The notes under the pieces were generated by a model, which was not told where the DNA came from, did not search any database, and was given only the letters and a program-made list of their open reading frames with translations. This document shows, in pieces, positions 43,079 through 52,317 of a stretch of DNA of 64,000 nucleotides. The position numbers and the translations under genes are program-made. Each line of letters opens with the position of its first letter. Position 1 is the first letter of the stretch. The stretch is taken from assembly GCA_017305535.1 (NCBI GenBank), contig JAFKKN010000006.1, positions 62,001 to 126,000 of the forward strand. Reading direction: 5' to 3'. This stretch comes from Hyphomicrobiales bacterium. Its GTDB lineage: Bacteria; Pseudomonadota; Alphaproteobacteria; Rhizobiales; Xanthobacteraceae.

Positions 43079-43281
43079 GACGTTTGTCCGGTCTAATCTT
43101 CGCCGCCGAAGTTGCCGCTGATCAGGCGACGCGCACGAACCCGCGAAAGGTTGAGCTAAATTATCCTACACAATGCAATTCGACATTCATCGCGTTCCCT
43201 AACGCGGTGTTGAGAAGCGCCGGATAGGGTTGCCACCAGGGAGGGGTTGGGATTTGACTCACAGCACGCCAGGAGGCTGCC

Positions 43282-43647
43282 ATGGGTATGGATTTCAACA
43301 TCAAGCCGGCCAGCGCGCCGGCCGCGGTTTCGTTTGTGCAACCTGCCAACGACGCCGCGCGCGATGCTGTCACAACGCAACTTCCCGCCAGCCAGACGAT
43401 CACGGCAGCGGACATTTCCGCGCGCGTTCGTAACGAGTCATCCGGTGCCAGTGCCGGCACCTCGCATCAGACGGTCTTCGATCGCGATGCCGCGTCGATG
43501 GTCTACCAGGTGGTCGACAACCGCACCAGCATTGTCGTGCGTCAATTCCCCGACGAAGCGATGCTGCGTCGTCGCGCCTACTTCCGTGCGATGGATATGC
43601 TCAAGGACGAACGGCTGCGCGAACCTGCCGCCGACAGGACAGCGTAA
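43282..43647 (+). CDS. FlaG-like flagellar protein
   Basis: The ATG at 43282 follows AGGAGG by 5 nt. The 121-residue protein has the FlaG core in its C-terminal half: MVYQVVDNRTSIVVRQFPDEAMLRRRAYFRAMDML. FlaG proteins influence filament length. The N-terminal half is low in pattern. It lies near the flagellin genes. Confidence 0.7.
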   Translation: MGMDFNIKPASAPAAVSFVQPANDAARDAVTTQLPASQTITAADISARVRNESSGASAGTSHQTVFDRDAASMVYQVVDNRTSIVVRQFPDEAMLRRRAYFRAMDMLKDERLREPAADRTA

Positions 43648-43702
43648 CGCGACCAGACCGGACGATCATTCCCAAGCGCCGCATCGCACCCAGGACACGA
43701 AG

Positions 43703-44065
43703 CTACCCCCGCGTCGCGGCGGCTTTCTCCATCGTCGAGACACCCGTGACCGGACTCGTCACCACGGTGGCGATCTGCGCCTTGTCGGTTCCGGTCACCA
43801 TGAATTTCGAATCGCCGATCCGGAACGAACTGTCGCGGATCAGCACGTCCTGATACTTGGTCGTGCCGCCGCTGAGATACTTCACCTTGGCGCGGAAGCC
43901 GTTGACGCTCGAGATCGCGACCTCGAACGACGTGCCGTTGGCGTACTTGCCTTTCCAGCTTCCCTCGAATTTCTCGGGGTCAACCGCCACGTACTTCGAA
44001 TTGGACGGCACGGCGCCGCCCACCGTGACGTAATTCGACGAGATGATGTTCCAGATGTCGGACAT
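43703..44065 (-). CDS. Unknown 120-residue protein downstream of flaF
   Basis: This protein has no signal peptide or membrane segment. It has beta-rich stretches (FEGSWKGKYANGTSFEVAISSVNGFRAKVKYL, YQDVLIRDSSFRIGDSKFMVTG). It lies 35 bp downstream of flaF on the same strand, so it is probably in the same transcript. No known domain was recognised. A flagellar function is inferred from location only; it might instead be an independent small gene. Confidence 0.7.
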   Translation of the reverse strand: MSDIWNIISSNYVTVGGAVPSNSKYVAVDPEKFEGSWKGKYANGTSFEVAISSVNGFRAKVKYLSGGTTKYQDVLIRDSSFRIGDSKFMVTGTDKAQIATVVTSPVTGVSTMEKAAATRG

Positions 44066-44100
44066 TTCCAGATATCAGCTGTGGCGCCGCGCTGTGAACC

Positions 44101-44466
44101 TCAGGCGCGGCCGGACAAACCAGCGGCGAGATTGCAGTTGATGTCGATCAACGATTTCAATTTTGCCGGGTCCGGATTGGTCTGCATCTCCACCGTCTGC
44201 TTCAGAACGAAAATACCGATGTTGGTGATGTTCTGACGGATCTCCAGCGTCTGCTCGCTGTCGTTGCTCTCGACGGCGCCCATGAAGATCGACCAAAGAC
44301 GGCGGTTGAACAACAGTGCGTCGTGCATGCTCTTGTTCGGGCCGGTCCAGTTCGCTTGTACCTCTTGCAGTTGTCGGGCCGCCTTCAGCAGCGCCTGCGC
44401 CTCGATCTCACGGGGGGAAGCAGTGGTTTGCGACGTGCGGGCATAAGCGGAAGCGGCGTTGGACAT
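44101..44466 (-). CDS. flaF: Flagellar biosynthesis regulator FlaF
   Basis: This 121-residue protein matches FlaF: YARTSQTTASPREIEAQALLKAARQLQEVQANW, LLFNRRLWSIFMGAVESND, LRQNITNIGIFVLKQT-type region (IRQNITNIGIFVLKQTVEM). In Caulobacter FlaF and FlbT act in opposite ways on flagellin synthesis. It follows the flagellin gene by 234 bp on the same strand, but a strong terminator lies between, so it probably has its own promoter. Confidence 0.93.
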   Translation of the reverse strand: MSNAASAYARTSQTTASPREIEAQALLKAARQLQEVQANWTGPNKSMHDALLFNRRLWSIFMGAVESNDSEQTLEIRQNITNIGIFVLKQTVEMQTNPDPAKLKSLIDINCNLAAGLSGRA

Positions 44467-44649
44467 TCACGACCTCGATGGGGTTCGCTGCGAAAAGCAG
44501 ACACACCGTTACTCTAGTACGTTTCCCGTTTAGATATGGTTACCAATCATTTTCAACTGTGACAGAAACCGGGCACTCGACGTTCATTTTGGAGCACGGG
44601 ATCGGATCGAAGGGGACCGTCGTTGCGGCTTCAACTCATACCGCAAACA

Positions 44650-44677
44650 AAAACGGCGGGGTTTCCCCCGCCGTTTC
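44650..44677 (-). terminator. Intrinsic terminator of the flagellin gene
   Basis: AAACGGCGGGG (44651-44661) and CCCCGCCGTTT (44666-44676) form a perfect 11-bp stem with a 4-nt loop. Read on the minus strand it is followed by TTGTTTG. It is 24 bp beyond the flagellin stop codon. Confidence 0.85.
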
Positions 44678-44700
44678 CGTCTTGAGTGAGTAGGCTTCGC

Positions 44701-46224
44701 TTAGCGGAGCAACTGCAACACGCTCTGGTTCGACTGGTTCGCCAGCGCCAGCGCGGACACCGCGATCGACTGGCGGGTCGACAGCGCCTGGCTGTTCGCC
44801 GCTTCCTCGTTGGTGTCGGCCAGCGTCAGGTTGGACGAGCCGGTCTGCAGCACGTTGATCAGGTTCTTGTTGAAGTCCTGACGGATCTGCACCACCGACA
44901 GGTTCGAACCGAAGGCCGAAGCCTGCGACCGCAGCGTGCTGGACGCGGTGTTGAGCGAGTCCAGAACCTTGTTGATGTTGCTGTTGTCGAGGAAGTCGGT
45001 GCCAGCGGTGAGCTTCGACAGACCGAGGCCGGCCGGATCGAAGGTCACGCCCTGAATGTTCAGGGTCGACTTGCCGGTTTCGTTGAAGACCAGCTTGAGC
45101 TGGTCGCCGTTCAACAGGTTGACACCGTTGAAGGACGAGTCCTGCGCGGTGGTCTTGATCTGATCGACGATCTGATTGTATTGCGCGATCAGGCCCGAAC
45201 GGGTGTTCTGGACGTTGGCGTCGGCAACCGGGGCCGAGCCAGCGCCGGCGGTGAACAGGCCCGCACCCGTCGCTGAACCACTCAGCGCGCCGATCGTCGC
45301 CGCGGCGTGATCGTTCGTGGTGGTGAGCGTGATCTTGCCGGTGGTGTCGATCGAGGCGGTCAGGTTGTTCGCGGCGAGCGCCGTGTTCAACTGATCGAGC
45401 GTCGAAACCTGGTTGGCGCCGGTGCCGAAGTTGATGACGGAAGCGGTGCCACCATCGGTCGCGGCGATGTTCAAGGTCGTGCCCGACAGGCCGCCCGTGG
45501 TGGTGGTGCTGGCGTTGGTGCCGGCCGTCACCGTGGGGGTGGCGCCAAACACAGCGGCCACGTCAGCGCCGCCGAGCGTGATCGAATCGGATGCACCCGC
45601 GGTTCCGGTGCTGGTCAGAACCAGATGACCGGTGCCGTCGACGGTGGCGTTCACGCCGACATTGGCCGTTCCGTTGATCGCGCCAGCGATGTCGCTCATC
45701 GACCAGACGCCGGAAGTACCGCCAGTGGTGCCCAGCGTCACGGTCTGGCCATTGACGGTGAAGGATTTGGCGGCAGCGGAAGCATCGACCGTGCCAGTCA
45801 CAGTTCCCGTGGTGACGGCATTCGTCGCCGGAGTCGTCGTGCTCGTGCCACCCAGCAGGTTCGCAGCGGTCGCGCCAGTGATGGTGGCGCTGGCCTGCGA
45901 CTTGGTGGAGTAACCCGACGGAGTCTGCAGCGCCTGGTTGGCGATCGACTTCGCGGTGTCGACCAGCTTCTGGATCGAGGTGATGCCGGTGTTGGCAGCC
46001 TGGAGCACCTGCACGCCGTTACCGATCGAGTCCAGCAGGTTGTTGATGTCGCTGGCGCGGTTGTTCAGGCCCTGCGCGGTGAAGAAGTTGGTCGGGTTGT
46101 CGAGCGCCGAATTGACCTTGTTGCCGGTGGCAAGGCGGTTCTGCGTGGTGGAGAGCAGATCGGCGGTGGACTGGAGGGAGAGGAGGTTCTGGCGCACGGA
46201 CGCCGAGAGAACGATACCTGACAT
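44701..46224 (-). CDS. fliC: Flagellin
   Basis: An ATG at 46224 gives 507 residues and lies 7 nt after AAGG, better spaced than the ATG at 46230. The N-terminal D0/D1 (SVRQNLLSLQSTADLLSTTQNRLATGNKVNSALDNP ... SIGNGVQVLQAANTGITSIQKLVDTAKSIANQ) and C-terminal D1/D0 (QASAFGSNLSVVQIRQDFNKNLINVLQTGSSNL ... LSTRQSIAVSALALANQSNQSVLQLLR) are conserved. The middle is Thr/Gly/Ala-rich and would be the surface-exposed D2/D3. It is exported without a signal peptide. There is one flagellin in this window. Confidence 0.95.
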   Translation of the reverse strand: MSGIVLSASVRQNLLSLQSTADLLSTTQNRLATGNKVNSALDNPTNFFTAQGLNNRASDINNLLDSIGNGVQVLQAANTGITSIQKLVDTAKSIANQALQTPSGYSTKSQASATITGATAANLLGGTSTTTPATNAVTTGTVTGTVDASAAAKSFTVNGQTVTLGTTGGTSGVWSMSDIAGAINGTANVGVNATVDGTGHLVLTSTGTAGASDSITLGGADVAAVFGATPTVTAGTNASTTTTGGLSGTTLNIAATDGGTASVINFGTGANQVSTLDQLNTALAANNLTASIDTTGKITLTTTNDHAAATIGALSGSATGAGLFTAGAGSAPVADANVQNTRSGLIAQYNQIVDQIKTTAQDSSFNGVNLLNGDQLKLVFNETGKSTLNIQGVTFDPAGLGLSKLTAGTDFLDNSNINKVLDSLNTASSTLRSQASAFGSNLSVVQIRQDFNKNLINVLQTGSSNLTLADTNEEAANSQALSTRQSIAVSALALANQSNQSVLQLLR

Positions 46225-46456
46225 TGTCATACCTTTCTGGTGTGAACGAGAGTGTGCGTATCGCCGATCTTTTCCATCGGACAACTCCGGCACACTGGAG
46301 CCAAGACTCTAAAAAAACATGAAACGAACCGGAGCATTTCGATCGACCTGTACGGCGACCTCGAAGCGTTCCGCGCATTGCGATAAAGCCGCGCCCGGGA
46401 TGCCCTTGCGAACATTGCACATTCCGCTCGCACCCGTGCGACGCGCGCGGCCGGCG

Positions 46457-46475
46457 TTAACCCGTCGTTAACCAT
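46457..46475. promoter_or_regulatory. CtrA-type box between flagellin and flbT
   Basis: TTAA-CCCGTCG-TTAA followed by CCAT is a perfect TTAA-N7-TTAACCAT site at 46457-46475. It lies 105 bp upstream of flbT and 233 bp upstream of flagellin in a 355-bp divergent gap that contains no other recognised element. Confidence 0.75.
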
Positions 46476-46579
46476 GATCGGAAAGGATCGCGGCATCGGT
46501 TTGAATACGGACGCCGTTTCGGTTTGCTTGCGGCGTCGCTCACGTCACCGGTTTAGCGACACACCAACAGGAGAGCGAC

Positions 46580-47005
46580 ATGGCGCTGAAGGTTGAACTT
46601 CGCCCACACGAGCGGATCATTATCGGCTCCTGTGTCATCACCAACACCGACCAGCGCGCCAAATTCCTGATCGAAGGCGATCGCATTCCGATCCTGCGCG
46701 AAAAGGACATCCTGACGCCGGAGACAGCCGACACGCCGGCCAAGCTGATCTACCTCGCGGTGCAACTGATGTATCTCGCGCCCGACCCGATGGCGCATCA
46801 CCCGGCCTACTTCAACCTGATCAAAGATCTTCTGCACGCCGCGCCGAGTTCATGGCCATTCATCGAGGCCATCAACAATCACATTCTCAACGGCGATCTC
46901 TATCACGCGCTGAAGGAAGCGCGTAAGCTGATCGCGCATGAGGCAAAACTGCTCGACGACGCGCGCCGACAGCAGGAGCAACAGGCCGAACGCAAGACCG
47001 CCTGA
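46580..47005 (+). CDS. flbT: Flagellin post-transcriptional regulator FlbT
   Basis: This 141-residue protein starts MALKVELRPHERIIIGSCVITNTDQRAKFLIEGDRIPILREKDIL and continues CTPAKxIYLAVQLMYL-like (DTPAKLIYLAVQLMYLAPD), all FlbT signatures. FlbT binds the 5' leader of flagellin mRNA in Caulobacter and promotes its decay until the hook is complete. It is divergent from the flagellin gene here and ends in a strong bidirectional terminator. Confidence 0.95.
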   Translation: MALKVELRPHERIIIGSCVITNTDQRAKFLIEGDRIPILREKDILTPETADTPAKLIYLAVQLMYLAPDPMAHHPAYFNLIKDLLHAAPSSWPFIEAINNHILNGDLYHALKEARKLIAHEAKLLDDARRQQEQQAERKTA

Positions 47006-47022
47006 TCGTTCTGCCATCAAGC

Positions 47023-47053
47023 AAAAAGGGCCTCCAGTACGGAGGCCCTTTTT
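47023..47053. terminator. Bidirectional intrinsic terminator between flbT and flgL
   Basis: GGGCCTCC-agtac-GGAGGCCC (47028-47048) is flanked by AAAAA on the left and TTTTT on the right, so it can stop both the plus-strand flbT transcript and the minus-strand flgL transcript. Confidence 0.9.
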
Positions 47054-47087
47054 GTTTGCATCACGAACGCTGTCGCGCGAATGCCCA

Positions 47088-48602
47088 TCAGAGAAATTTC
47101 GCCAGGCTGAGTTGATACAGCATCGCGGTGGTTTGATACGACGCCGAAAGACTGGTTTGCAACGCGAGAATCTTCGTCGCGGTCTCCTCCGGCGAGACAC
47201 CTTCGATGGAATCCAGCATCGTCTGCGTCATGGTCTTGACCTGCGCCTGACGATCGCCCGCCGACTTGATCGCAGTCTGCGCGCCGGCGAAATCCGCCTG
47301 AATATCCTGAATGGTCTGCACGCCCTGCTGCGGTGACAAATTCAGCGCGACGCGCTGGCTCAGCGCGGTGACCTGCCCGCTCGCATACGGATCGGACGAC
47401 GACGTCGTCACCGCGGCATAGACCGCGATGCTCTGCAACTGCGTGCGGAACGCATCCTCGTTGGCGCGCGCGCCGTACTGCACGGTGATCGACTGATCGA
47501 TACGGCCCACCGCAGTGCCACGCGCGGAGTCAGTCGGGCTCTGCGCGACTTCGCCGGTGTACCACGAGATGGTGTTGGCCGGCGTGCCAGCAACGAGACC
47601 GGTGGCTGAATCAAGCGGCAGGCTCGACGTATCGACGCGCATCGGCGGCGAACCGAAGAAGCTGTTCGATGCGGCAACGGCCGACGCCGCCACCAGCGAC
47701 GTATTCGCCAGCGTCTTCACCGCGCCGCTCAGCGCGCCTTGCAGGTTGTCGGTCGTGGTCGCGGCATCGGCGCCGATCAAAAACTCGCCGGACTGTGGCG
47801 GTGACTTGGTCGTCGCGGTCAGCGTCACGTTTTCGCTGGTGCCGTCAGGCAGGTTGAAGGTGATGGCGATCTTGTCGCCTTCGTTCGGGACGTTTCCGTT
47901 CAGATCGACGGAGATGCTGGCCGGGCTGCCGGTGGGGCCGCTCACCGTCGCGCCGGTCAGCGTCGAATTCACCGCACTCAGTTTGAGGCCGAAAACCGAG
48001 GGAGCGGCATCCTCCGCCAGCGTGATCGGCGACACGCCGGCGCCGGAGAGATTCAATCGTCCCATACCGCTCGCGCCAAGATCGGCGGTCTTGCGCTCGG
48101 TGATCAGTTGCGTGAGCCCGGCGCGGGTGCCGTCGGCGCTGCCGTAGAGAATTTCGTCGGCCGTCGCGGTCGGCGGCGTATCGGTGGCGCGACCGGAAAA
48201 CAGATAGCGGTCGCCGGAGCGCGTGTTGAGAAGTTCGATGGCATTGGCGAAGGCCGACTGCGCCGAGACCTGCCCCGATGTCTGCCCATTGGTGCCGAGT
48301 GCGATGGAAGAACCGTTCGCCGCCGTCTTCACCTGCGTATTGAGGTCGATCAGACCCTGCAGCGACAGGTTGGCGACGTTGATGCGCGTGTTGATGTTGG
48401 TCGAGGTGTCGGCATAGGCATCGAACGCGCTGACCTGCGCGCGCAGTCCCACGGCGAGGCCGCGATTGACGCCCTGCCCCGCGTAAGTGCTGGAAACCTT
48501 GCCGGTGGCGAGCTGTTGATTCAGATCGTCCAGCTGACTTTTCAGATTCAGGATCGACGTGCCGATATAGGACGATCGGCTGCCTACGCCATCGATTGCC
48601 AT
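47088..48602 (-). CDS. flgL: Hook-filament junction protein FlgL
   Basis: This 504-residue protein has flagellin-like ends: SSYIGTSILNLKSQLDDLNQQLATGKVSSTYAG at the N-terminus and TMTQTMLDSIEGVSPEETATKILALQTSLSASYQTTAMLYQLSLAKFL at the C-terminus. The middle is variable. It is longer than enterobacterial FlgL (about 317), as is common in Bradyrhizobium relatives. It follows flgK by 7 bp. Confidence 0.88.
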   Translation of the reverse strand: MAIDGVGSRSSYIGTSILNLKSQLDDLNQQLATGKVSSTYAGQGVNRGLAVGLRAQVSAFDAYADTSTNINTRINVANLSLQGLIDLNTQVKTAANGSSIALGTNGQTSGQVSAQSAFANAIELLNTRSGDRYLFSGRATDTPPTATADEILYGSADGTRAGLTQLITERKTADLGASGMGRLNLSGAGVSPITLAEDAAPSVFGLKLSAVNSTLTGATVSGPTGSPASISVDLNGNVPNEGDKIAITFNLPDGTSENVTLTATTKSPPQSGEFLIGADAATTTDNLQGALSGAVKTLANTSLVAASAVAASNSFFGSPPMRVDTSSLPLDSATGLVAGTPANTISWYTGEVAQSPTDSARGTAVGRIDQSITVQYGARANEDAFRTQLQSIAVYAAVTTSSSDPYASGQVTALSQRVALNLSPQQGVQTIQDIQADFAGAQTAIKSAGDRQAQVKTMTQTMLDSIEGVSPEETATKILALQTSLSASYQTTAMLYQLSLAKFL

Positions 48603-48609
48603 GAGACCC

Positions 48610-50484
48610 TCACATCGATTGCAGCAGCGCGGTGTACATGTCCTTGATCGCGGACATTACGCGCGCATTGGCGGAATAAGCATTTTGCAGCGCGAGCAGA
48701 TGCGCCATCTCGTCGTCCATGTTGACGCCCGAGGTCGCATCCATCTTGTTCTGCAGGGTGTTGAGCACAACATTCTGGCCGTCCGAGAGCTGCTTGGCCG
48801 CATCGGCCGCGTTGCCCTGCGCGCTGAGGAATTGCTGCGTGTAGTTGAGCAGCGTTCCCTTGTACGGCGCGCTCGGCGTGCCGACGCCGGTTTGCGGCGA
48901 GTAGTACATGCTCGCATTGGTCAGTTGCGAGAGAATGAAATCCGGTCGCGTGGTGTCGCCCGCCGCCGTCCCGGAACCGTAAGCCACGAGCTGCGCCGGG
49001 TCGGACAACAGCCCCGTATTCACCGTGATCCGCGCGGCCAGGCCGGTCTGCTGCGATCCGTTGGCGCCGATCGCGCCGGTGTAGGCGACGTTGCCGTCGG
49101 TGAACAGCGAGAACTGCGGCGCGCCGCTGTTCGCCGCGGTGATGGTTTTCGTGGTGGACGCCGACAGGATATCGGATTGATTGGCGGCACCGTCGTCGAG
49201 CACACGCAGCGTCGTACCCGACGGATTGGAGAATTGCAGGTTGGCGCCGCCCAGCGCGGCATTGAGTTGCGTCACCACCGAACCGATGCCGCCGGAGAAA
49301 TCGACGCCGATCACTTCATCGTTGGGATCGTTGGTGGTGGAGTTCGGCAACGGCAACACCGACGGATCGTCGACGCGCACGATCGACAGATTGTGCGTCT
49401 GGCCGGTGACATTGTCTTTATAACTGACGTGAATGACGTTGCCGCTCTGCAAGCCGTTCAGATCGAGATCGAACCCCTGCTGCGGCAGCGTGCTCGCCGG
49501 CGCGGCGGTGCCGGCAACGGTTTGATCCGACAGCGCGCTCGATAACGACGCGGCAAGCTGATCGAGCTGCGATTGCGCCTGCACCAGGGTCTTGTCGCGC
49601 AATTCGATGTAGCCGGCGATGGCGCCGGAGCGGATCGAATTGGTGGCGATCAGATCCATGCTGCCGCCATGCGGGAAATAAATGTTGAGCGTGCCGAGCG
49701 CGCTCTTCGACGGATCAGCGTTCCAGAACGTGTTGGGCGTCACCGTGCCCTGCGCGTCGAACGTCAGCTTCGCCGCCTCGACGCCGACCAGTTGCACGCC
49801 GGACGTGGTGAATACGCTGACCTGATTGGACCCGTTGGTCACCACCTTGATGTCCATCAGTTGCGACAACTGATTGATGTACTGGTCACGCTGATCGAGC
49901 AGCGAGGCGGTGGACGCATCGGTCTGGTTGCCGCCGAGCAACTGGTTGTTGATCGCCGCGATCTGCGACATCGCGTTGTTGGCGGTGGAGACCGCGCTGG
50001 CGAGACCGTTCTCCGCAGTGTTGCGCAGCGCCTGCACGCCCTGCGAGGCCTGATTGAGCTGCTGCGCGATGGCCTGTGCGGCGTTGATCACGCCGATGCG
50101 CGCCGATTGCGAGTCGGGACTGGTCGACAGCGCCTGGATCGCGGTCGTCAGCGTATTGAACGCCGATTCCAGCGTGCCGGTGGAATCCGGATTACCGTAG
50201 ACGCCCTGCAAATTGGAAAGAAACGTCGAACGGATGTTGGCATAGGCCGCGCCCGACATCTCGGTGCGCAACTGCGCCTGCACGAAGGCATCGAGTTCGC
50301 GGTTGACGCCCGCGACCCGCACGCTCGATCCATAATCCGCGGTCGTCGTCGCGGTCTGGATCAACGACTTCTTGATGTAGCCCGGCGTCTCTGAATTGGC
50401 GACGTTGGACGACACCAGCGCCAGCGCCGCCTGATTGGCGCGCAGGCCGGACATCGCGGTGGCTAAAGCCTGACCCAAACTCAT
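48610..50484 (-). CDS. flgK: Hook-filament junction protein FlgK
   Basis: This 624-residue protein starts SLGQALATAMSGLRANQAALALVSSNVANSETPGYIKKSL, the rod-hook N-motif in FlgK form, and has AAQAIAQQLNQASQGVQALRNTAENGLASAVSTANNAMSQIAAINNQL and the C-terminal SGVNMDDEMAHLLALQNAYSANARVMSAIKDMYTALLQSM. It is the second gene of the flgE-flgK-flgL run. Confidence 0.96.
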   Translation of the reverse strand: MSLGQALATAMSGLRANQAALALVSSNVANSETPGYIKKSLIQTATTTADYGSSVRVAGVNRELDAFVQAQLRTEMSGAAYANIRSTFLSNLQGVYGNPDSTGTLESAFNTLTTAIQALSTSPDSQSARIGVINAAQAIAQQLNQASQGVQALRNTAENGLASAVSTANNAMSQIAAINNQLLGGNQTDASTASLLDQRDQYINQLSQLMDIKVVTNGSNQVSVFTTSGVQLVGVEAAKLTFDAQGTVTPNTFWNADPSKSALGTLNIYFPHGGSMDLIATNSIRSGAIAGYIELRDKTLVQAQSQLDQLAASLSSALSDQTVAGTAAPASTLPQQGFDLDLNGLQSGNVIHVSYKDNVTGQTHNLSIVRVDDPSVLPLPNSTTNDPNDEVIGVDFSGGIGSVVTQLNAALGGANLQFSNPSGTTLRVLDDGAANQSDILSASTTKTITAANSGAPQFSLFTDGNVAYTGAIGANGSQQTGLAARITVNTGLLSDPAQLVAYGSGTAAGDTTRPDFILSQLTNASMYYSPQTGVGTPSAPYKGTLLNYTQQFLSAQGNAADAAKQLSDGQNVVLNTLQNKMDATSGVNMDDEMAHLLALQNAYSANARVMSAIKDMYTALLQSM

Positions 50485-50519
50485 GACAAACTACCTATTG
50501 TGATTCAGTGCGGTGCGCG

Positions 50520-51905
50520 TTAGCGCAGCACGTTGAGCAGATCCTGCACCATCTGGTTCGACGTCGTGATCACCTTGGTATTCGCGGAGTAAGCCTGCTG
50601 CGTGACGATCAGCTTGGTGAACTCGTCGGCGATATCGGTGTTGGAGCCTTCCAGCGACGAGCCGACGATGGTGCCGCCGTTGCCGAACAGGGCCTGGCCG
50701 GATTCGTCGGTGGCCTCGAATGCGCCGCCGTCCTTGCGCTTGAGGAAGTCCGGCCCGTTGAAGGTCGCGAGCGTGATTTCCGCGAGATCGAGATTGCGGC
50801 CGTTGGAATAGTTGCCGACCACGCGGCCGTTGTTGCTGATCGACACCGATTGCAGGCTGCCGGCGGGGAAACCGTCCTGCTGAATCTGGTTGACCTGCAC
50901 GTTGCCGTTGGCGTCGGCATATTGCGTCAGACCGCCGGAGGAGAAGTTCACCACCGGATTGCCGAGCGACACGCCGTTGACGATGGCGCCGGTCAGCGTC
51001 ACGGACGCGACAGGCGGATTGGGCTGGCCGTTGGCGCCGAAGGTGAAGTTGGTGCCGACGTTCTGCCACGCGGTGTCGGTGCCGGTGGCGTTGGGATCGA
51101 CCTGATAGAACATGTTCCAGGTGTCGGTGTGGCCCGCGCCCAGCGAGGCGCTGTCGGTTTTGGCCCAGCGGAATTGCAGGTTCACCGGCGCGCCCGACAC
51201 GTCGTAGGCGGTCACCGCGCCACCGGCGATCGACTCGTCGATGAAGGTCTGCACGTCGCTGCCGATCACCTTGCCGGTGCCGGCGACGGTCGGATCGTTG
51301 CCGGCGCTGAAGTCGGACGGCTTCAACAGTTCGGAGCCTGGAATCGATACGTCGTGCTTGGTGGTGAGCGGATAGCTCGCGAGGTTGGCGCGATACTCGA
51401 CCTTGCTGGTCGCCTGCGCCGGCAAAAAGTCGTTCTTGAATTTCAAAACCTGCGGCGCGCTGCCGACCAGGTTGCCGGTGGTCGGGTCGATCGGAATGCC
51501 TTCGAGATAATAGCCCGCGCCGTTGACGAGATAACCGTCCTTGTTGAGCGTGAAGTCGCCGCGCCGGGTGTAGTTCTCGACACCGTCGAAGATGGGGGAA
51601 TTGTCGGTGAAGTTGCCGGGCTTCTGCACCACGAAGAAGCCGGAGCCGTTGATCGCCATGTAGGTGGAGACGGAGGCCGCCTGCACGTCGCCCTGCACGG
51701 TGTTGGTCGATCGCGAGGCGGAGGTGACACTGCCGGCCTTCTGCTGAGTCGGACCGGTCTCCGGAATGAGATCAAGGAAACTGGTGTCGATGCGCTTGAA
51801 CGCGGTGGTCTGCGAGTTGGCGATGTTGCCGGAGATGTTTTCCAGCGCATACGATTCCGCCCTTAACCCCGCGACCGACGTGGTGAGAGCCCCGAAGATA
51901 CCCAT
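50520..51905 (-). CDS. flgE: Flagellar hook protein FlgE
   Basis: This 461-residue protein has GIFGALTTSVAGLRAESYALENISGNIANSQTTAFKRID at the start, the central AINGSGFFVVQKPG and the C-terminal NTDIADEFTKLIVTQQAYSANTKVITTSNQMVQDLLNVLR. It is the hook monomer. It is the first gene of the flgE-flgK-flgL operon with a near-perfect sigma54-type promoter 70 bp upstream. Confidence 0.96.
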   Translation of the reverse strand: MGIFGALTTSVAGLRAESYALENISGNIANSQTTAFKRIDTSFLDLIPETGPTQQKAGSVTSASRSTNTVQGDVQAASVSTYMAINGSGFFVVQKPGNFTDNSPIFDGVENYTRRGDFTLNKDGYLVNGAGYYLEGIPIDPTTGNLVGSAPQVLKFKNDFLPAQATSKVEYRANLASYPLTTKHDVSIPGSELLKPSDFSAGNDPTVAGTGKVIGSDVQTFIDESIAGGAVTAYDVSGAPVNLQFRWAKTDSASLGAGHTDTWNMFYQVDPNATGTDTAWQNVGTNFTFGANGQPNPPVASVTLTGAIVNGVSLGNPVVNFSSGGLTQYADANGNVQVNQIQQDGFPAGSLQSVSISNNGRVVGNYSNGRNLDLAEITLATFNGPDFLKRKDGGAFEATDESGQALFGNGGTIVGSSLEGSNTDIADEFTKLIVTQQAYSANTKVITTSNQMVQDLLNVLR

Positions 51906-51974
51906 GACATCGCCTCCAGATGCGAATAGCGCGACGGCCGGCGGTGCGCCGAAACCGTAATCCGGAGTGGTCGT

Positions 51975-51992
51975 CGCAAGGGCCGTGCCAAC
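51975..51992 (-). promoter_or_regulatory. Sigma54-type -24/-12 promoter upstream of flgE
   Basis: On the minus strand the sequence reads TTGGCACGGCCCTTGCG, an exact match to TTGGCACG-N4-TTGC with GG and GC 10 bp apart. It directs transcription to flgE, whose start is 70 bp downstream. The rest of the 412-bp gap to msrB is a family A repeat and non-coding DNA. Confidence 0.85.
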
Positions 51993-52149
51993 TGGGGCGG
52001 CGGGAAATTACGCTGATGATTCAATGAAATAGGAAAAGAGCCGGTTACGCGAACCGGGGCACAATTGCCGGGACGGGCAACAATTGCCGGGGATGCGAGG
52101 GCGCAACACCGAGTGAAGACAGCCGCGAACGGCCTCCCCACGCCCTCAG

Positions 52150-52270
52150 AGTCGTCCCCGCGCAGGCGGGGACCCATTACCCCTGGCGTTGGTCGTTAGA
52201 AACAACATCGCCCGTCATCTGTGGAGCCGAAGCACTGCGCCGTCTGGGTCCCCGCCTGCGCGGGGACGAC
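52150..52270. repeat. Palindromic intergenic repeat, family A, copy 3
   Basis: Arms GTCCCCGCGCAGGCGGGGAC and GGTCCCCGCCTGCGCGGGGA enclose CCCATTACCCCTGGCGTTGGTCG and GCC. The sequence after the right arm, with TTTCGTGTTGCAC, also resembles that after copy 2. Confidence 0.85.
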
Positions 52271-52317
52271 GACTTTCGTGTTGCACGGCCGACGAAAACG
52301 ATGTTCCGGCAGATCCC

